Assembly (NCBI GenBank): GCA_035995205.1
Contig: DASYKS010000040.1
Location: forward strand, 54,480 to 118,479
DNA from: DASYKS01 sp035995205
GTDB lineage: Bacteria > Acidobacteriota > Thermoanaerobaculia > Multivoradales > UBA5704
Direction of reading: 5' to 3'
DNA length: 64,000 nucleotides
Shown here: piece after piece, positions 26,501 to 35,547 of the stretch
How positions within the stretch are numbered: the stretch's first letter is position 1
Layout of the letters: the number at the start of each line of letters is the position of its first letter
Translations under genes and position numbers: made by a program
The notes under the pieces: generated by a model
What the model saw: the letters and a program-made list of their open reading frames with translations, nothing else
Databases searched by the model: none
Told to the model about the DNA's origin: nothing

Positions 26501-26741
26501 CGCGGCCGTCGAAGGCGAGCTCCCCGAGCAGCGAGATGCCGAAACCGGCGTTCGGAAACGGCGCGCCGCTCTGGCCGATCAGGTCGGCGGCGGCGAGCTC
26601 CGCGTGGCGGCCCAGGATCTCGGCCTGGTCGTTCCAGTCGGAGTCGAGTTGGACCCGGCCCTGCTGCATCCAGACCGCGCTGTAGCGGCGGTCGGGTTCG
26701 GACAGGCCGCGGGAGAAATCACCGGTGGCACGGCTGCGCAT
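23571..26741 (-). CDS. DUF6519-like CIS protein with LamG-like and Kelch-like domains
   Basis: A 1056-residue protein, last gene of the CIS operon. The N-terminus (MRSRATGDFSRG ... YSAVWMQQGRVQLDSDWNDQAEI) is the DUF6519 signature found in many CIS loci. A LamG/concanavalin-like domain follows (FTWEAWIRPAAGGGAILGRF ... VHVAVTSS, WVDGRQ). The C-terminal third has Kelch-type repeats (ARIYVAGGFDAAG, KLHAVGGRTG, ALHALGGERH, RLLLIGGEG, ALYAIGGRA), giving at least five blades. A carbohydrate- or surface-binding role at the baseplate periphery, replacing a tail fibre, is inference. Confidence 0.85.
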   Translation of the reverse strand: MRSRATGDFSRGLSEPDRRYSAVWMQQGRVQLDSDWNDQAEILGRHAELAAADLIGQSGAPFPNAGFGISLLGELAFDGRDDYAYVAAPPAPRPSTEDGAGFTWEAWIRPAAGGGAILGRFAQGSTDSGGAASSDAAVVFLNADGRLAFSRKGIQAIEIAADQPLAFGRVVHVAVTSSTRSTAIWVDGRQAAHLPVGRALADLPAVFLIGAALEGRRPHMPFAGRIHDVRWWHRAFGPAEVAAAATRGALAQTDAVDLAAVDLAAYWPLDENEGDAIHDRTQGGADGVLGAGVSRPEWAIQDLGLSAGRFYVAGVACENFAPTRYSAQRDAPGLTLPDGGVHLAYLDVWERFVTSIQDPAIAEVALGGPTTTTRSQTLAQVRLLPVDGEGERKAKETWEAFLAEAESPRGALAARRSAPTTIGNLLYRIEIHDPGLPLGAAAPDADSDDAETPRVLTYKWSRDNGARTFPILSLAGAQVTLSSPESGRLTVPYGAIVEWLDDPIELSGKPGNLYQVTAVDSDLMVVTLAPTPEETVDAARNPFLRLWDHAADAPAAGATATTPTTLAAVAKPGWLPIESGIEISFAGNQPNRSGDFWWIPARSRTEGIEWPSDPAGRPRPMPPAGPDRAFALLAEVHLDPPPRVEDRRYLFQPVSIGAVSKAGDAMYGPLEIRSHLDVQGAVRAPMLFGRLGTTNAVGTREIADRAVEPSKLSRDIGIVPPGFSILGDTPEPPPGYVWTGSRLSFGNEDPTWRTFGALPRSHPGAISAFALGTRLFALLETGELWEIDPATGEPALASRLPEARRGFAAAADGARIYVAGGFDAAGHAVGTLEVYDADSGAWSRHASLKEPRGGLALAALGGKLHAVGGRTGTRYLGYHEGYDPLTDQWTRLAPLPVPRWGLAACAAAGALHALGGERHIFWFGRTLSRRHDEYRVEADAWRKRTRLLYGRLRPALAAIDGRLLLIGGEGTVGASNTVQSYEPPLGWIEGPPLPLPAAAPGAAELGGALYAIGGRATDPAVPCAVLAVASVLYVHKKVGGEEVSAQGDVLRVGVEE

Positions 26742-26756
26742 CGCTCGAAAGCTCCG

Positions 26757-28919
26757 TTACGTGGCAAAGATGATTTCGGCTTCGAGTCCCCAAGGCAAGA
26801 ACTCGGCGGCGATCTCGGGTAGGAGCGCCAGCCGGGCGGGCTGCCGCAGGGAGTGAAATACGCCCAACTCGCCATAGGGGCCGAGGGCGATCGGGTGGGC
26901 GCAATTCGGAGCGAGCTGAGCATAGCCCGGCTGGCCGTAGACCCGGGAAGTGAAGGTGGGCGGCGTGTCGTCGGGCACCATCGAGGTGCGATGCGGCGTG
27001 GTCGAGCCCGGCGGCAGATACGATCGCCGAACCAAACCTCGACTACAGCGCTGGACCTCCACCTTGCCGACGAACAGCATCTCGGAGGCCAGGTCGAGCT
27101 CGATCAGGTGAGCTTCGCCGAAGATCGTCGACTGCTTGAGCCAGGAGATCGGACCCGGCAGGTCCGCGATCTCGGCCCCGAGCTCTCCGCCGATCGCCTG
27201 AGCGGCGCCCGCGGCGTCGACGATCGAATCCGTGACGTCGAGGCGGCACCCTTCGGCCGGCAGGCGGATCGCGCCGACGATGCTCGACCGGACGGCGACC
27301 TCCAGGCTCGAAGGAGCGGCGCCGGAAAACGACAGCGCGGTGCGGCGCTTCGGGAAGAGCGTGCAATGCGCGAGGACGAAGGACGCGACGTTGCCCGAGA
27401 GGGAGACCGCGCCGTCGATCCACAGGCCGTCGATCGAGAGCGCCGCCGAAAGCTCCTGGTCGTTCGCCCGGGGCGCCGGCCCGCGCGCCAGAAGGTCGCC
27501 CGCCAGGCACGGCCGGCGGCCGGGCGCGGCGACGATCTCCAGACGGCGGCCACGGCCTTCGCTGGTCGCCAGCTCGATCGCCAACGGCGAAGGAGCAAGG
27601 CAGATGTCATCGCTCGCGATCAGGATGCGCCCCGCGCGCTTGGCCGGCGCATCGCCGTTGCCGCGCGCCGCGTCGTTCCAGGCGGCGAGCGCTTCGGCGA
27701 GCGTGGCGAAACGGGCGGGCCCGGCGGCTCCGTTCGTCTCCTCCGCCGCCGGCTGGAACGACGCGGCGCCCACCTCGGCCCACCAATCGGTGGTGCGCCC
27801 CGCCTCGCCGATCTGCCGCGCATACGGCCCGCCTCCCAAAGCGGCGGCGAAGGCATAGGCGTAGCTCACTTCGAGGCCGCGGACGTCGATCCCGTTGGGA
27901 AAGGCGATCCGGCCGAGCGCGGGGTCTACCGCGACGTGGATCGCCCGTTCGCCGCCGCCCCCGGGCAGCGAAACCGAGGTCGGCGGCCGGCGCCAGGTGG
28001 AGAGGTCGCAAAACAGCATCGCCTCGGGCGGAATGCGCTGTGCGGCGCCGGTCGTGCCGCCGTAATAGACGCCGATCTCCAGCGCCGGTTCCGGAGCGAG
28101 GACGCCTCCGCCGGTCTCGACCCGCTCGCGCCGGGCGAGCACCTCGGCTTCGGCGTCGAGCGTCGTGGAATCGAGTTGGATCGGCAGCAGCGCTTCGCAC
28201 GGTAGCCCGTCCCGCCGCCGCGGCGGGTTGAACAGCGGAGCGTCGATCCCGAACGGATGGCAGGTATAGGTTCCGGCGCCGACCTGGCGCGCCGTGGCGC
28301 GCGCCACCGGAAAGCTCACCAGACGCCAGAAGAACAGCCCGATCCGCTCCAGGCCGTAGCGCCCGCGGTCGCCCGCGAGCGAGAGCGAAACCGTTCCGGC
28401 GAGGGGCGTGCCGCTGCCCACCTGAACGCCGCGACAGATCGTATCGAACGGACCGCCGAAGCGGGAGAGCCGGCCGCCGACCAGGCGGCGCAGATCGACG
28501 GTCCCGCATCGGCCGTGGTGCAGATCGAGCATCGACTGGGTCGCGGCGAGCAGCGAATAGGAAGGAATGGCGAGCGCGGGCCAGCCGGTGGCGTCCGATG
28601 CCGCTCCGGCTAAGGCGTTCGGCGTCCCTTTGCGCCTTCGATAGTGCAGCGCCCGGCCGACGAAGGCGCGGGAGGTGAGGGCATGGGCGAGCGTGCTGCT
28701 GCGCACACCGACCAGATCGCCGATATACGGCAGCAGCCAATCGGCGCAGGTCTCCACGAACCAATCGTCGTACAGGGCGGCGATGCTCTGCTCGATCGCC
28801 GCGTACTCCTGGTCGAACACGGCGAGGAACGCGCGCAGCCCCTGCCCCTCCTCCGCGTCGCGATAGCGCAGGATCTCGGGCAGCAGACCGTAGAGGCGCT
28901 CGGGTCCGAGGTCGCTCAC
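26757..28919 (-). CDS. Phage tail protein I-like baseplate protein with C-terminal extension
   Basis: A 720-residue protein. The N-terminal about 100 residues (LYGLLPEILRYRDAEEG ... FVETCADWLLPYIGDLVGV) match tail-protein-I-like baseplate components (P2 gpI, eCIS Afp12 neighbourhood). The remainder is beta-rich; a run of short strands (LSIDGLWIDGAVSLSGNVASF and similar) suggests a right-handed beta-helix. The GTG at 28919 overlaps the upstream baseplate stop (GTGA) and starts exactly at the conserved N-terminus. It lies between the J-like baseplate gene and the DUF6519 gene. Confidence 0.8.
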   Translation of the reverse strand: MSDLGPERLYGLLPEILRYRDAEEGQGLRAFLAVFDQEYAAIEQSIAALYDDWFVETCADWLLPYIGDLVGVRSSTLAHALTSRAFVGRALHYRRRKGTPNALAGAASDATGWPALAIPSYSLLAATQSMLDLHHGRCGTVDLRRLVGGRLSRFGGPFDTICRGVQVGSGTPLAGTVSLSLAGDRGRYGLERIGLFFWRLVSFPVARATARQVGAGTYTCHPFGIDAPLFNPPRRRDGLPCEALLPIQLDSTTLDAEAEVLARRERVETGGGVLAPEPALEIGVYYGGTTGAAQRIPPEAMLFCDLSTWRRPPTSVSLPGGGGERAIHVAVDPALGRIAFPNGIDVRGLEVSYAYAFAAALGGGPYARQIGEAGRTTDWWAEVGAASFQPAAEETNGAAGPARFATLAEALAAWNDAARGNGDAPAKRAGRILIASDDICLAPSPLAIELATSEGRGRRLEIVAAPGRRPCLAGDLLARGPAPRANDQELSAALSIDGLWIDGAVSLSGNVASFVLAHCTLFPKRRTALSFSGAAPSSLEVAVRSSIVGAIRLPAEGCRLDVTDSIVDAAGAAQAIGGELGAEIADLPGPISWLKQSTIFGEAHLIELDLASEMLFVGKVEVQRCSRGLVRRSYLPPGSTTPHRTSMVPDDTPPTFTSRVYGQPGYAQLAPNCAHPIALGPYGELGVFHSLRQPARLALLPEIAAEFLPWGLEAEIIFAT

Positions 28920-31900
28920 GACGCCTCGCCCGGGTCGCCCGGAAGGTTGAGGAGAATGCCCTGGGGATCGACGAGCAGGATCTCGGCCGGCGCCAGGCGG
29001 TCGGCCGTAGAGTCCCAACTCGCCAGGTCGGCGGGGAGGAAATCGGCGAGCCCGGGCGGCGTTCCGCCGCGGTAAAGCGCATCGAGCTCGACCGCCAGAA
29101 CGCCCGGTACCGCCTGCAGCGCCGCGATCACCTCGGAGCTTGCGACCCCCTGACCGAAACCGCGCGCGGCGAAGCCGAACGCCGAGGTGAGCGCCGCGCG
29201 CAGAGCCTTCTTCAAATCGTCGGTCGAGGTGCCGGTGCCGGCCGCGACCTGGACCCGCGCGGCGAGGGAGAAACCGACCTGGGCGTAGGAGGCGATCGCG
29301 AGCGGCCGGGCGAGGTAGCGGCGGCCGTGGATCGCGGCGGACAGGGTGCGGTAGAGCTCAGAATCTTCGGGCACCGGCGCCCCGTCGGCGCCCGCGATGG
29401 TGAGCGCGATCAGACGCGATCTGCCGTTCCAGACCACGGCGGTCGCGGCGCGGGAGATGCCCGGGAAGGTGAGGGCAAAATCGGCGTAGTCGTCGAGCGC
29501 CACGATGCGATCGAGCGCGCGCACCGCGCGAGGCCCCAGGGTGCGGGCGTTCTGGTAACCCTCGGGCGGAATCGCGCCCGGCGCCGGCTCGGGGTTGGTC
29601 ACCTCGCGCAGGCCGAACGGCCGCGATTGGAGCAGCCGCAGCGCGGCGGACGGCTGCGCCTCGGCCCACTGGCCGAAGCGGTAGCGCGCGACGACGTTCT
29701 CGACGCCGGTCGGCAGCCGGGCGCCGTACGTGCCGTCGCCGAAGGTCACCGCCGCCGCGCCGGTCTCGTCGATTTCGAGCGCGTAGACCCGGCTCGCCGG
29801 TCCTTGGCCGTAGAGCGTCGTCACCTCGCGCCAGGCCACGCCGTCGACCAGGACCGTGAGCGTCGAGCGGTAGCCGGTCTTCGCATCGGGCACGAAGGTG
29901 AGCGGCTTGCCGCGCAGCGTAAAGCGCTGGTTGGCCCGGTTGGCGTTGCCGCTGCCGATCACCTCGTTCGGGATGGTTTCGCCTTGGCTGGCGGTCGCCA
30001 CGTTGGCGTTGATCGTCACGGTCGACGGATCGTACAGGTAGCGCAACGCGGGCGAGACCAGCAACTCCGCACGCGGGGTGCCCGCGGCCGGGGCCGTTCC
30101 CGCGACCGCCGCCGCGTGGTCGTCCGCCGCGGCCGGAGCGACGGCCGGATCGATCGTCGGATCGACCGCGGTGGCGCCCAGGCAGGAGACCGTTTCGGCG
30201 ATCGTCGGATCGTCGTCGCCGGCGCTCTGCCAGGCGAGCTCGTCGCGCCGGGCGATCATCCGGCCGCGGACCCCGCTCGCGGTCTCGACGTGCCAGCGGA
30301 TCGACGGCTCGGCGGGGGGGCCGGAGGAGCTTCCGCCTTCCAGGCTGCCGGGTGCGGCGAGGATCATCAGCCGATCGCCGGGGCCGACGGTCGTCGGCAG
30401 GGTCTTCTCGTCGGTCGCGAGCGGTCGCGGCGGCGCATCGGGGGCGAGAGCGGCGCGGATGCGCCGCCCGGCGATCGCCAGCATGCGGCCGGCGCCGGGG
30501 GCTTCGGCGAGCGGCAGATCGATCTTGAGCCGCGCCCCTTCGAGCGGTTCGAGGCTCGGCAGGCGGGCGAGCGGCAGCTCGGAGCTCACGACGTTGGCTT
30601 CGGTGGTCCGCAGATCGAACTGGGCCAGCCGCCCGTCGTCGGTCACCTCCAGCCGGGTGACCTGGGCCGAAATACCGAAGTCCTCGCGCGCGACCGTCTC
30701 GACGCCATGGATCGGATAGGCGCCGACGAGCGGCGGCAGCGGCGGGAACGGCGCCGGCTGCGGCCGGCTCTGGTTGAGCACCGCCCAGCCGCTGGGCAGG
30801 AGATCGGGCACGGTGGTCGAAAGATCGATCTGGCCGGCCGCCAGGTGGTAGCCCGGCCATTGGTCGCAGAGGAACCCGTCGAACGGCGTCGCGATCAACA
30901 GCTGCCGGCCGCCCGCGGCGAGGGCGGAAAGGGAGGGGAGGGTCTCGCCGCTGCCGGCCGGGGTTGCGAGCAAGCGCCAGCTGTCGCCGAGATCGTCGGA
31001 ACGATAGAGACCGGTTGCGTCGTCGCCGGTCGCGGCATAGAGCAGCGGCGAGAGCGTCGTCTCGTCGAGCGCAGCGGCGAGCCGGCGCACGGGGGCCGCC
31101 GCGCCGAGGGTGCCCGGGGCGGCGGCCGGCAGCCCCGAGCAGACCGCGGTGAATCGATCGCCGCCATCGCTCGAACGGTAGACCCCGGCATCGGTCGCGG
31201 CAAACACGAACGTCTGGCGCGACCGGGCGTCGGTGGCGACCGCCACGGCGTGCGCCGCCGCCGGGCCGTTCTTGGTTCTCGGATAGCCCCAGCCCGCGCC
31301 CCGCCAGCGCAGGCCGGCATCGGTCGAGCGGAATAGCCCTTGGTCGGTGGCGGCGAACAGCGTGCCCGGATCGGCGCCGGTGGCAAAGGCGCGCACGGTG
31401 ACGTCGGCCAGGCCGGTCGCCGGATCGAGTTGCGGCAGTCCTTGGTTGGTCGGTTGCCAGCCGCCGCCGCTCGCGAGGGTGCGGTAGATCCCCTGCGCGG
31501 TGCCGGCGAACAGAAAGTTGGCGTCGCGGTCGCCGGAAGCCGCGAGCGCGAGCACCGGCTGGCCGGTGAGCCGGGGCTCCGGCCGTACTTTCTGGGCGAG
31601 CGAGGGGAAGATCTTCGCCACCAGGGCACGCACCTTGGCCACCAGCGACTTGAGCTTGTCGCCGAGCGTCGCCGCCGAGCCCAGATCGGGCAGCTTGCCG
31701 CTGCTTCGGCGCAGGGCGAGCGCGGCCGGCGCGAGGAAGCTCCAGGTGGCGCCGCTATCGGTCGAGCGATAGACGCCGGACGGGGTGCCGGCGAACAGCT
31801 GGCCGCGCGCGCCGATGCAGAGCGCCTGGATCGGAATCTTGCCCAGTCCGGCGGTGGGCGCCTGCCAGCCGTCGGCCGTGGCGCGGAAAAATCCCTGGGC

Positions 31901-33064
31901 GGTGCCCGCGATCGCCTGGCCGTCGGCATCGAATGCGAGGGTGAGCACCTGCGTGGTGGGCAGGCCTTCATTGTCGCTCCGGAAGGCGGCGCCGCGATCG
32001 TCGGAAGAAGAGATCCCGCCGCGCCGCGGGCAGACCGCCATCTTGCCGGCGTCCGGTACCTGATCCCAAGGGATCGCGTTGTAGCCGAACAGGTGCACCC
32101 GCTTGGCGAATCCGTAGGCCCGAGGGGACGCGAACACCCCGGAGTCGCCGGCGCTCCCGGGGTCGCGCGCCAGCGGTTCCTCCCAGGCGGCGATCGTCAC
32201 CCCCCGGGCGCCCATCGAGCTGCCGGTCGAGCCGGCTGTCGCACCGCCGCCGGTGCCGCCGAGCGAACCGTCGGCGGCGGTCGTGCTCGCGGGACGCGTG
32301 CGTTCGACGGCGACGCTCGTGAGCGTGCGGTACATCCGGGTCGCACCGCCGTCGGCCACGATCAACAGGCCGGACCCGGCACGCAGGCCGGTGCGGGTTC
32401 CTTCGAGCGCGATCGAGGTGGCGCCGACCCGGAGCGGCGGCCGCGCGGTCCGGCCCGCGGCGAGCGGCTTGAGCGCGCTCCAGCTCGCGCGCGCCTGGAG
32501 CGGGGCGTCGAGCTCGTAGACCTGGGGCAGCTGATTGCCGGACGGCAGGCTCCGCACCTGCGTCTGCTGCGGCACCGTGACCCCCTCGGGCAGGCGCCGG
32601 CCGGAAGCGACGGTGAAGGCCAGGTGGGTGGTTCCGGCGATCCCCGGCCGCGGGGCGTAGCCGATGGTGCGCAGCAGCTGCCAGATCGAGAAGGGCTCGA
32701 CCGCGGTGCCGAGGTAGCCTTCGTTGGCGATCCGTTCGAGGTAGAAGGTGAGCACGTCGCCCACCACGGCCCAACTTTCGGTCAATCCGAGCAGCCAATC
32801 GCGCGGCTCGCCGAGGTGCAGGTTGGCGAGCGGCCGGTCGCCGTCCGGCGGCACCGGCTGGACCCGCAGGCGGGCGAGCATGCCGGAGAGGAAAGTCTCG
32901 TAGGTGCCGGGCCGGAACGCGAGGGACGGGGCGTCCGGCGGATTCCAGATCGGTGTCGCGAGGGAGCCGAGCGACGAAGCTGAAACCGGATCGGCGGCCG
33001 GCGCGGCCGGCCGGCGCGCTCCCCCGGCGAGCAACCGCAGGTCGCCGGGCGGGCTCGAAGTCAT
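28916..33064 (-). CDS. Large CIS baseplate assembly protein with an inserted BNR/Ycf48-like beta-propeller
   Basis: A 1382-residue baseplate protein of the putative-baseplate-assembly (TIGR02243-like, gpJ-related) type. Its N-terminal part contains the wedge-like PGTYETFLSGMLARL ... ESWAVVGDVLTFYLERIANEGYLGTA. The middle third is replaced by repeats of the sialidase/Ycf48 kind (GVYRSTDSGATWSFL, GIYRTLASGGGWQ, GLFRSTDAGLRWR, GVYRSSDGGDRF, GLYRSDDLGDSWR). The C-terminal region returns to the J-like fold (YGARLPTGVENVVARYRFG ... VIAALQAVPGVLAVEL). ATG 33064 overlaps the upstream stop. The propeller insert is unusual for a baseplate core protein. Confidence 0.85.
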   Translation of the reverse strand: MTSSPPGDLRLLAGGARRPAAPAADPVSASSLGSLATPIWNPPDAPSLAFRPGTYETFLSGMLARLRVQPVPPDGDRPLANLHLGEPRDWLLGLTESWAVVGDVLTFYLERIANEGYLGTAVEPFSIWQLLRTIGYAPRPGIAGTTHLAFTVASGRRLPEGVTVPQQTQVRSLPSGNQLPQVYELDAPLQARASWSALKPLAAGRTARPPLRVGATSIALEGTRTGLRAGSGLLIVADGGATRMYRTLTSVAVERTRPASTTAADGSLGGTGGGATAGSTGSSMGARGVTIAAWEEPLARDPGSAGDSGVFASPRAYGFAKRVHLFGYNAIPWDQVPDAGKMAVCPRRGGISSSDDRGAAFRSDNEGLPTTQVLTLAFDADGQAIAGTAQGFFRATADGWQAPTAGLGKIPIQALCIGARGQLFAGTPSGVYRSTDSGATWSFLAPAALALRRSSGKLPDLGSAATLGDKLKSLVAKVRALVAKIFPSLAQKVRPEPRLTGQPVLALAASGDRDANFLFAGTAQGIYRTLASGGGWQPTNQGLPQLDPATGLADVTVRAFATGADPGTLFAATDQGLFRSTDAGLRWRGAGWGYPRTKNGPAAAHAVAVATDARSRQTFVFAATDAGVYRSSDGGDRFTAVCSGLPAAAPGTLGAAAPVRRLAAALDETTLSPLLYAATGDDATGLYRSDDLGDSWRLLATPAGSGETLPSLSALAAGGRQLLIATPFDGFLCDQWPGYHLAAGQIDLSTTVPDLLPSGWAVLNQSRPQPAPFPPLPPLVGAYPIHGVETVAREDFGISAQVTRLEVTDDGRLAQFDLRTTEANVVSSELPLARLPSLEPLEGARLKIDLPLAEAPGAGRMLAIAGRRIRAALAPDAPPRPLATDEKTLPTTVGPGDRLMILAAPGSLEGGSSSGPPAEPSIRWHVETASGVRGRMIARRDELAWQSAGDDDPTIAETVSCLGATAVDPTIDPAVAPAAADDHAAAVAGTAPAAGTPRAELLVSPALRYLYDPSTVTINANVATASQGETIPNEVIGSGNANRANQRFTLRGKPLTFVPDAKTGYRSTLTVLVDGVAWREVTTLYGQGPASRVYALEIDETGAAAVTFGDGTYGARLPTGVENVVARYRFGQWAEAQPSAALRLLQSRPFGLREVTNPEPAPGAIPPEGYQNARTLGPRAVRALDRIVALDDYADFALTFPGISRAATAVVWNGRSRLIALTIAGADGAPVPEDSELYRTLSAAIHGRRYLARPLAIASYAQVGFSLAARVQVAAGTGTSTDDLKKALRAALTSAFGFAARGFGQGVASSEVIAALQAVPGVLAVELDALYRGGTPPGLADFLPADLASWDSTADRLAPAEILLVDPQGILLNLPGDPGEAS

Positions 33065-35547
33065 TGCGGCCGCTCCATCTGGAATTCCACCACGCCGAGC
33101 TGCGGCGCGCCGGCGACGCTCTCGGCGCGCACGATCTCCAGCGGCTCCGGCTGGATGCAGCCTGCGGCGATCTCGCCGCGCGGCGGCTGACCCCAGCGCT
33201 GAAAGCGCAGAACCTGGACGCCCGCAACCCCGGAGACCGCGGCCGCGCGGGCGATCACCTCGGACAGGTAGACCGGCTGGCCGAAGGTGAACCGGTCGAC
33301 GGCAAAGAAACCGGCGGGATCGACCGCGGAAAACGCCTGGCGCAGCGCGCGCTCGACGTCGAAACGTAGCGCGGCGGGGCGGAGATGGATGACCAGGGCG
33401 ATGTCGAGCGGCAGGTAGCAGGGGGGCAGGATGCGCAGCGCGGTGCCGGCCAGCACCCGCGGCTCCAACCAGGCATAGAGGCCGGCCTCGAAGTACCGGT
33501 CGAACGGCCGTCCGTTTTCGCGCTCGACGTAGACGAACGCGGTGGTCCAGCTGCCGGTCCAAACCCAGCTGGCGTCGGCGCGCCGGACGCCCGGATAGCT
33601 CTCCGCGGCATCGATGAAATCGGCTTCGGTGACGCAGCGCTCCTGCGCCGCGAGCGCCTGCGGCGCCATCAGCCGGATCCGGTTTTCGTCCTCGGGGTTC
33701 GCCCCGCCCGCCGCCTGGAGCGGGTTGCCGGCCGCGGCCACCCCCGGCACGTCCAGCCGGTCGATCGTGCCCGGACCGAGATTGCCGTCCGCGCCGAGGC
33801 CGATGCGATAGGTGGCGAGGAAGCGCGTGCCCGGCAACGGCCGGCGGCCGTACTGGCCGTCGCCGAAGCGCAGGCGCGCCGAGCCGTCGGTTTCGATCTC
33901 GACCACGAACGCGTAGGCGAAGGGACCCGAGCCGAGCAGATCGGGGAGCGGTCGCCAAACCATCGACAACGTACGGTACGACTTGTCGTTGACCTGAACC
34001 ACCCGTTCGCCGGTGGCGGAAATCTCGGACAGCTCGACGACCGGCATCGCGTGCCTGGAGTCGGGATGCAGAAACTCGGTCGCCGGGAGCCGCCGCGCGG
34101 CCACCGGGTCGAACGGCGGAGCTTGGGTGATCCAGCGGTTGGCGAGCATCGGCGCGTAGGTCGCCGCGGTCAGCACGGGCGGCAACTCCTCGGCGACCGT
34201 CTGCCCCTGGTCGATCGGGGCCAGGTTGCCCAGCACCAGGGCCAAATCGTGGCGCACGCTGCCGGCCACCCGCCCCGCCACCGGGAGCGGGGTGGGCAGG
34301 GCGTCGGCCGCGAACCAGACGATCTCGGTGATCGGGGCGTCGAACGCCGGATCGATCGAGCATTTCGGCTTCTTCGCCAGGCGCACCGGAGTGCCCAGCG
34401 GCGCGTTTTTGACCGTCTTGCCGGTGGTGGAGTCGGCCGGCGCCAGGATCAGCACGTCGCCCGCGTCCAGCTCGGGGTAGCAGCCGGCCAGCGCCGCCGA
34501 GGTGGTCCCCGCGGGCAGCGTGTATTCCATCGCGCCCCAGGTGTAGAGCGTCATCGTCAGATGCTCCGGGACGAGCGGCGTATCGGCGAGGATCTCGAAC
34601 GTATTGCTGCTCGGCAGGCGAAAGCCCTGGTCGTACGACTCCTGATGGATCGGCTCCGTCGCGCCCGCGATCGGGGCGGGGGCTCCGGGAGCCTGGGCGT
34701 AGACCGGAGTGCCGCGCTTGAGTACCGTTTTCTGGGTGACGTCGACTTGCAGCCAGGTCCGCGCGTTCGTGCCGTTGCCGATCGAATAGTCGAGCAGGCG
34801 GGCATGGCGGGCGAGCGAGGTCCGGCGCCGCGCGGTGCCCAGGTAGGCCTCGGCGCCGACGGCGTCCTGATAGTAGGAAAGGTCGTCGGCGGCGTAGGCC
34901 AGCACCTCGACCACCGCGATGCCGAAATCCGCCGGGTTGCGCTCGGTCCAACCGGGGACCGCGAGCGTCATCCGTTCGAGCAGCAGCCGGCGAAAGCTCT
35001 CGTAGTCTTTGGCCAGGTAGTCGATCGAAGTCGGTCGAACGCTCGACGCCGGTACCACGGTCAAGAGCTCCTCGGGCGGCGGCGGCAGGCCTTCGAGCGT
35101 GAAGGCCGCCGAGGTGAAAAACCGATCGAGATGGGGAATGCCGGTGAGCGAGAGCGTGTAGACGATCGTTCCGCCCGGGGTGGCCTCGCGCGGCGACGCT
35201 CCGACCCGCTCGGCGATCACCTCCAGCACGTGCCTCGGTTCGCCGGCCGACTTTTCGCTCTCCGGAATCTTCACGATACGCAGGCCGGGATCGCCGCCGC
35301 CGGCCACCGTGAGCTGCAGATTGGCGAGACCGATACCGGGGGGAATCGGCGCCTTCGGTCGCACCCCCGGGGCGTTGGGCACGAAGTTGAGCCGGAGGCG
35401 GAATTTCCTCACGCCCGAGTCGCCCCGGCTCGCCGCCGCCAACTGTTCGACCTCGATGTGATCGAGGCCGCGCTGGGTGGCGCTATGGGCGATCGCCAGG
35501 CGCCGGCGGTCGCGCAGCGAGTGCGGGACCGTCGCGACATCGCTCAT
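33061..35547 (-). CDS. CIS baseplate assembly protein, gpJ-like
   Basis: An 828-residue protein equivalent to Afp11/Pvc11-type or T4 gp6-like wedge components. Marks include SIDYLAKDYESFRRLLLERM, NPADFGIAVVEVLAYAADDLSYYQDAVGAEAYLGTA, RFGDGQYGRRPLPGT and a late helix-strand module (VDRFTFGQPVYLSEVIARAAAVSGV). The ATG at 35547 overlaps the gp25-like gene stop; the frame open to 35682 is a shadow of gp25. Start and stop overlap neighbours, so stoichiometry is probably set by translational coupling. Confidence 0.9.
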   Translation of the reverse strand: MSDVATVPHSLRDRRRLAIAHSATQRGLDHIEVEQLAAASRGDSGVRKFRLRLNFVPNAPGVRPKAPIPPGIGLANLQLTVAGGGDPGLRIVKIPESEKSAGEPRHVLEVIAERVGASPREATPGGTIVYTLSLTGIPHLDRFFTSAAFTLEGLPPPPEELLTVVPASSVRPTSIDYLAKDYESFRRLLLERMTLAVPGWTERNPADFGIAVVEVLAYAADDLSYYQDAVGAEAYLGTARRRTSLARHARLLDYSIGNGTNARTWLQVDVTQKTVLKRGTPVYAQAPGAPAPIAGATEPIHQESYDQGFRLPSSNTFEILADTPLVPEHLTMTLYTWGAMEYTLPAGTTSAALAGCYPELDAGDVLILAPADSTTGKTVKNAPLGTPVRLAKKPKCSIDPAFDAPITEIVWFAADALPTPLPVAGRVAGSVRHDLALVLGNLAPIDQGQTVAEELPPVLTAATYAPMLANRWITQAPPFDPVAARRLPATEFLHPDSRHAMPVVELSEISATGERVVQVNDKSYRTLSMVWRPLPDLLGSGPFAYAFVVEIETDGSARLRFGDGQYGRRPLPGTRFLATYRIGLGADGNLGPGTIDRLDVPGVAAAGNPLQAAGGANPEDENRIRLMAPQALAAQERCVTEADFIDAAESYPGVRRADASWVWTGSWTTAFVYVERENGRPFDRYFEAGLYAWLEPRVLAGTALRILPPCYLPLDIALVIHLRPAALRFDVERALRQAFSAVDPAGFFAVDRFTFGQPVYLSEVIARAAAVSGVAGVQVLRFQRWGQPPRGEIAAGCIQPEPLEIVRAESVAGAPQLGVVEFQMERPQ

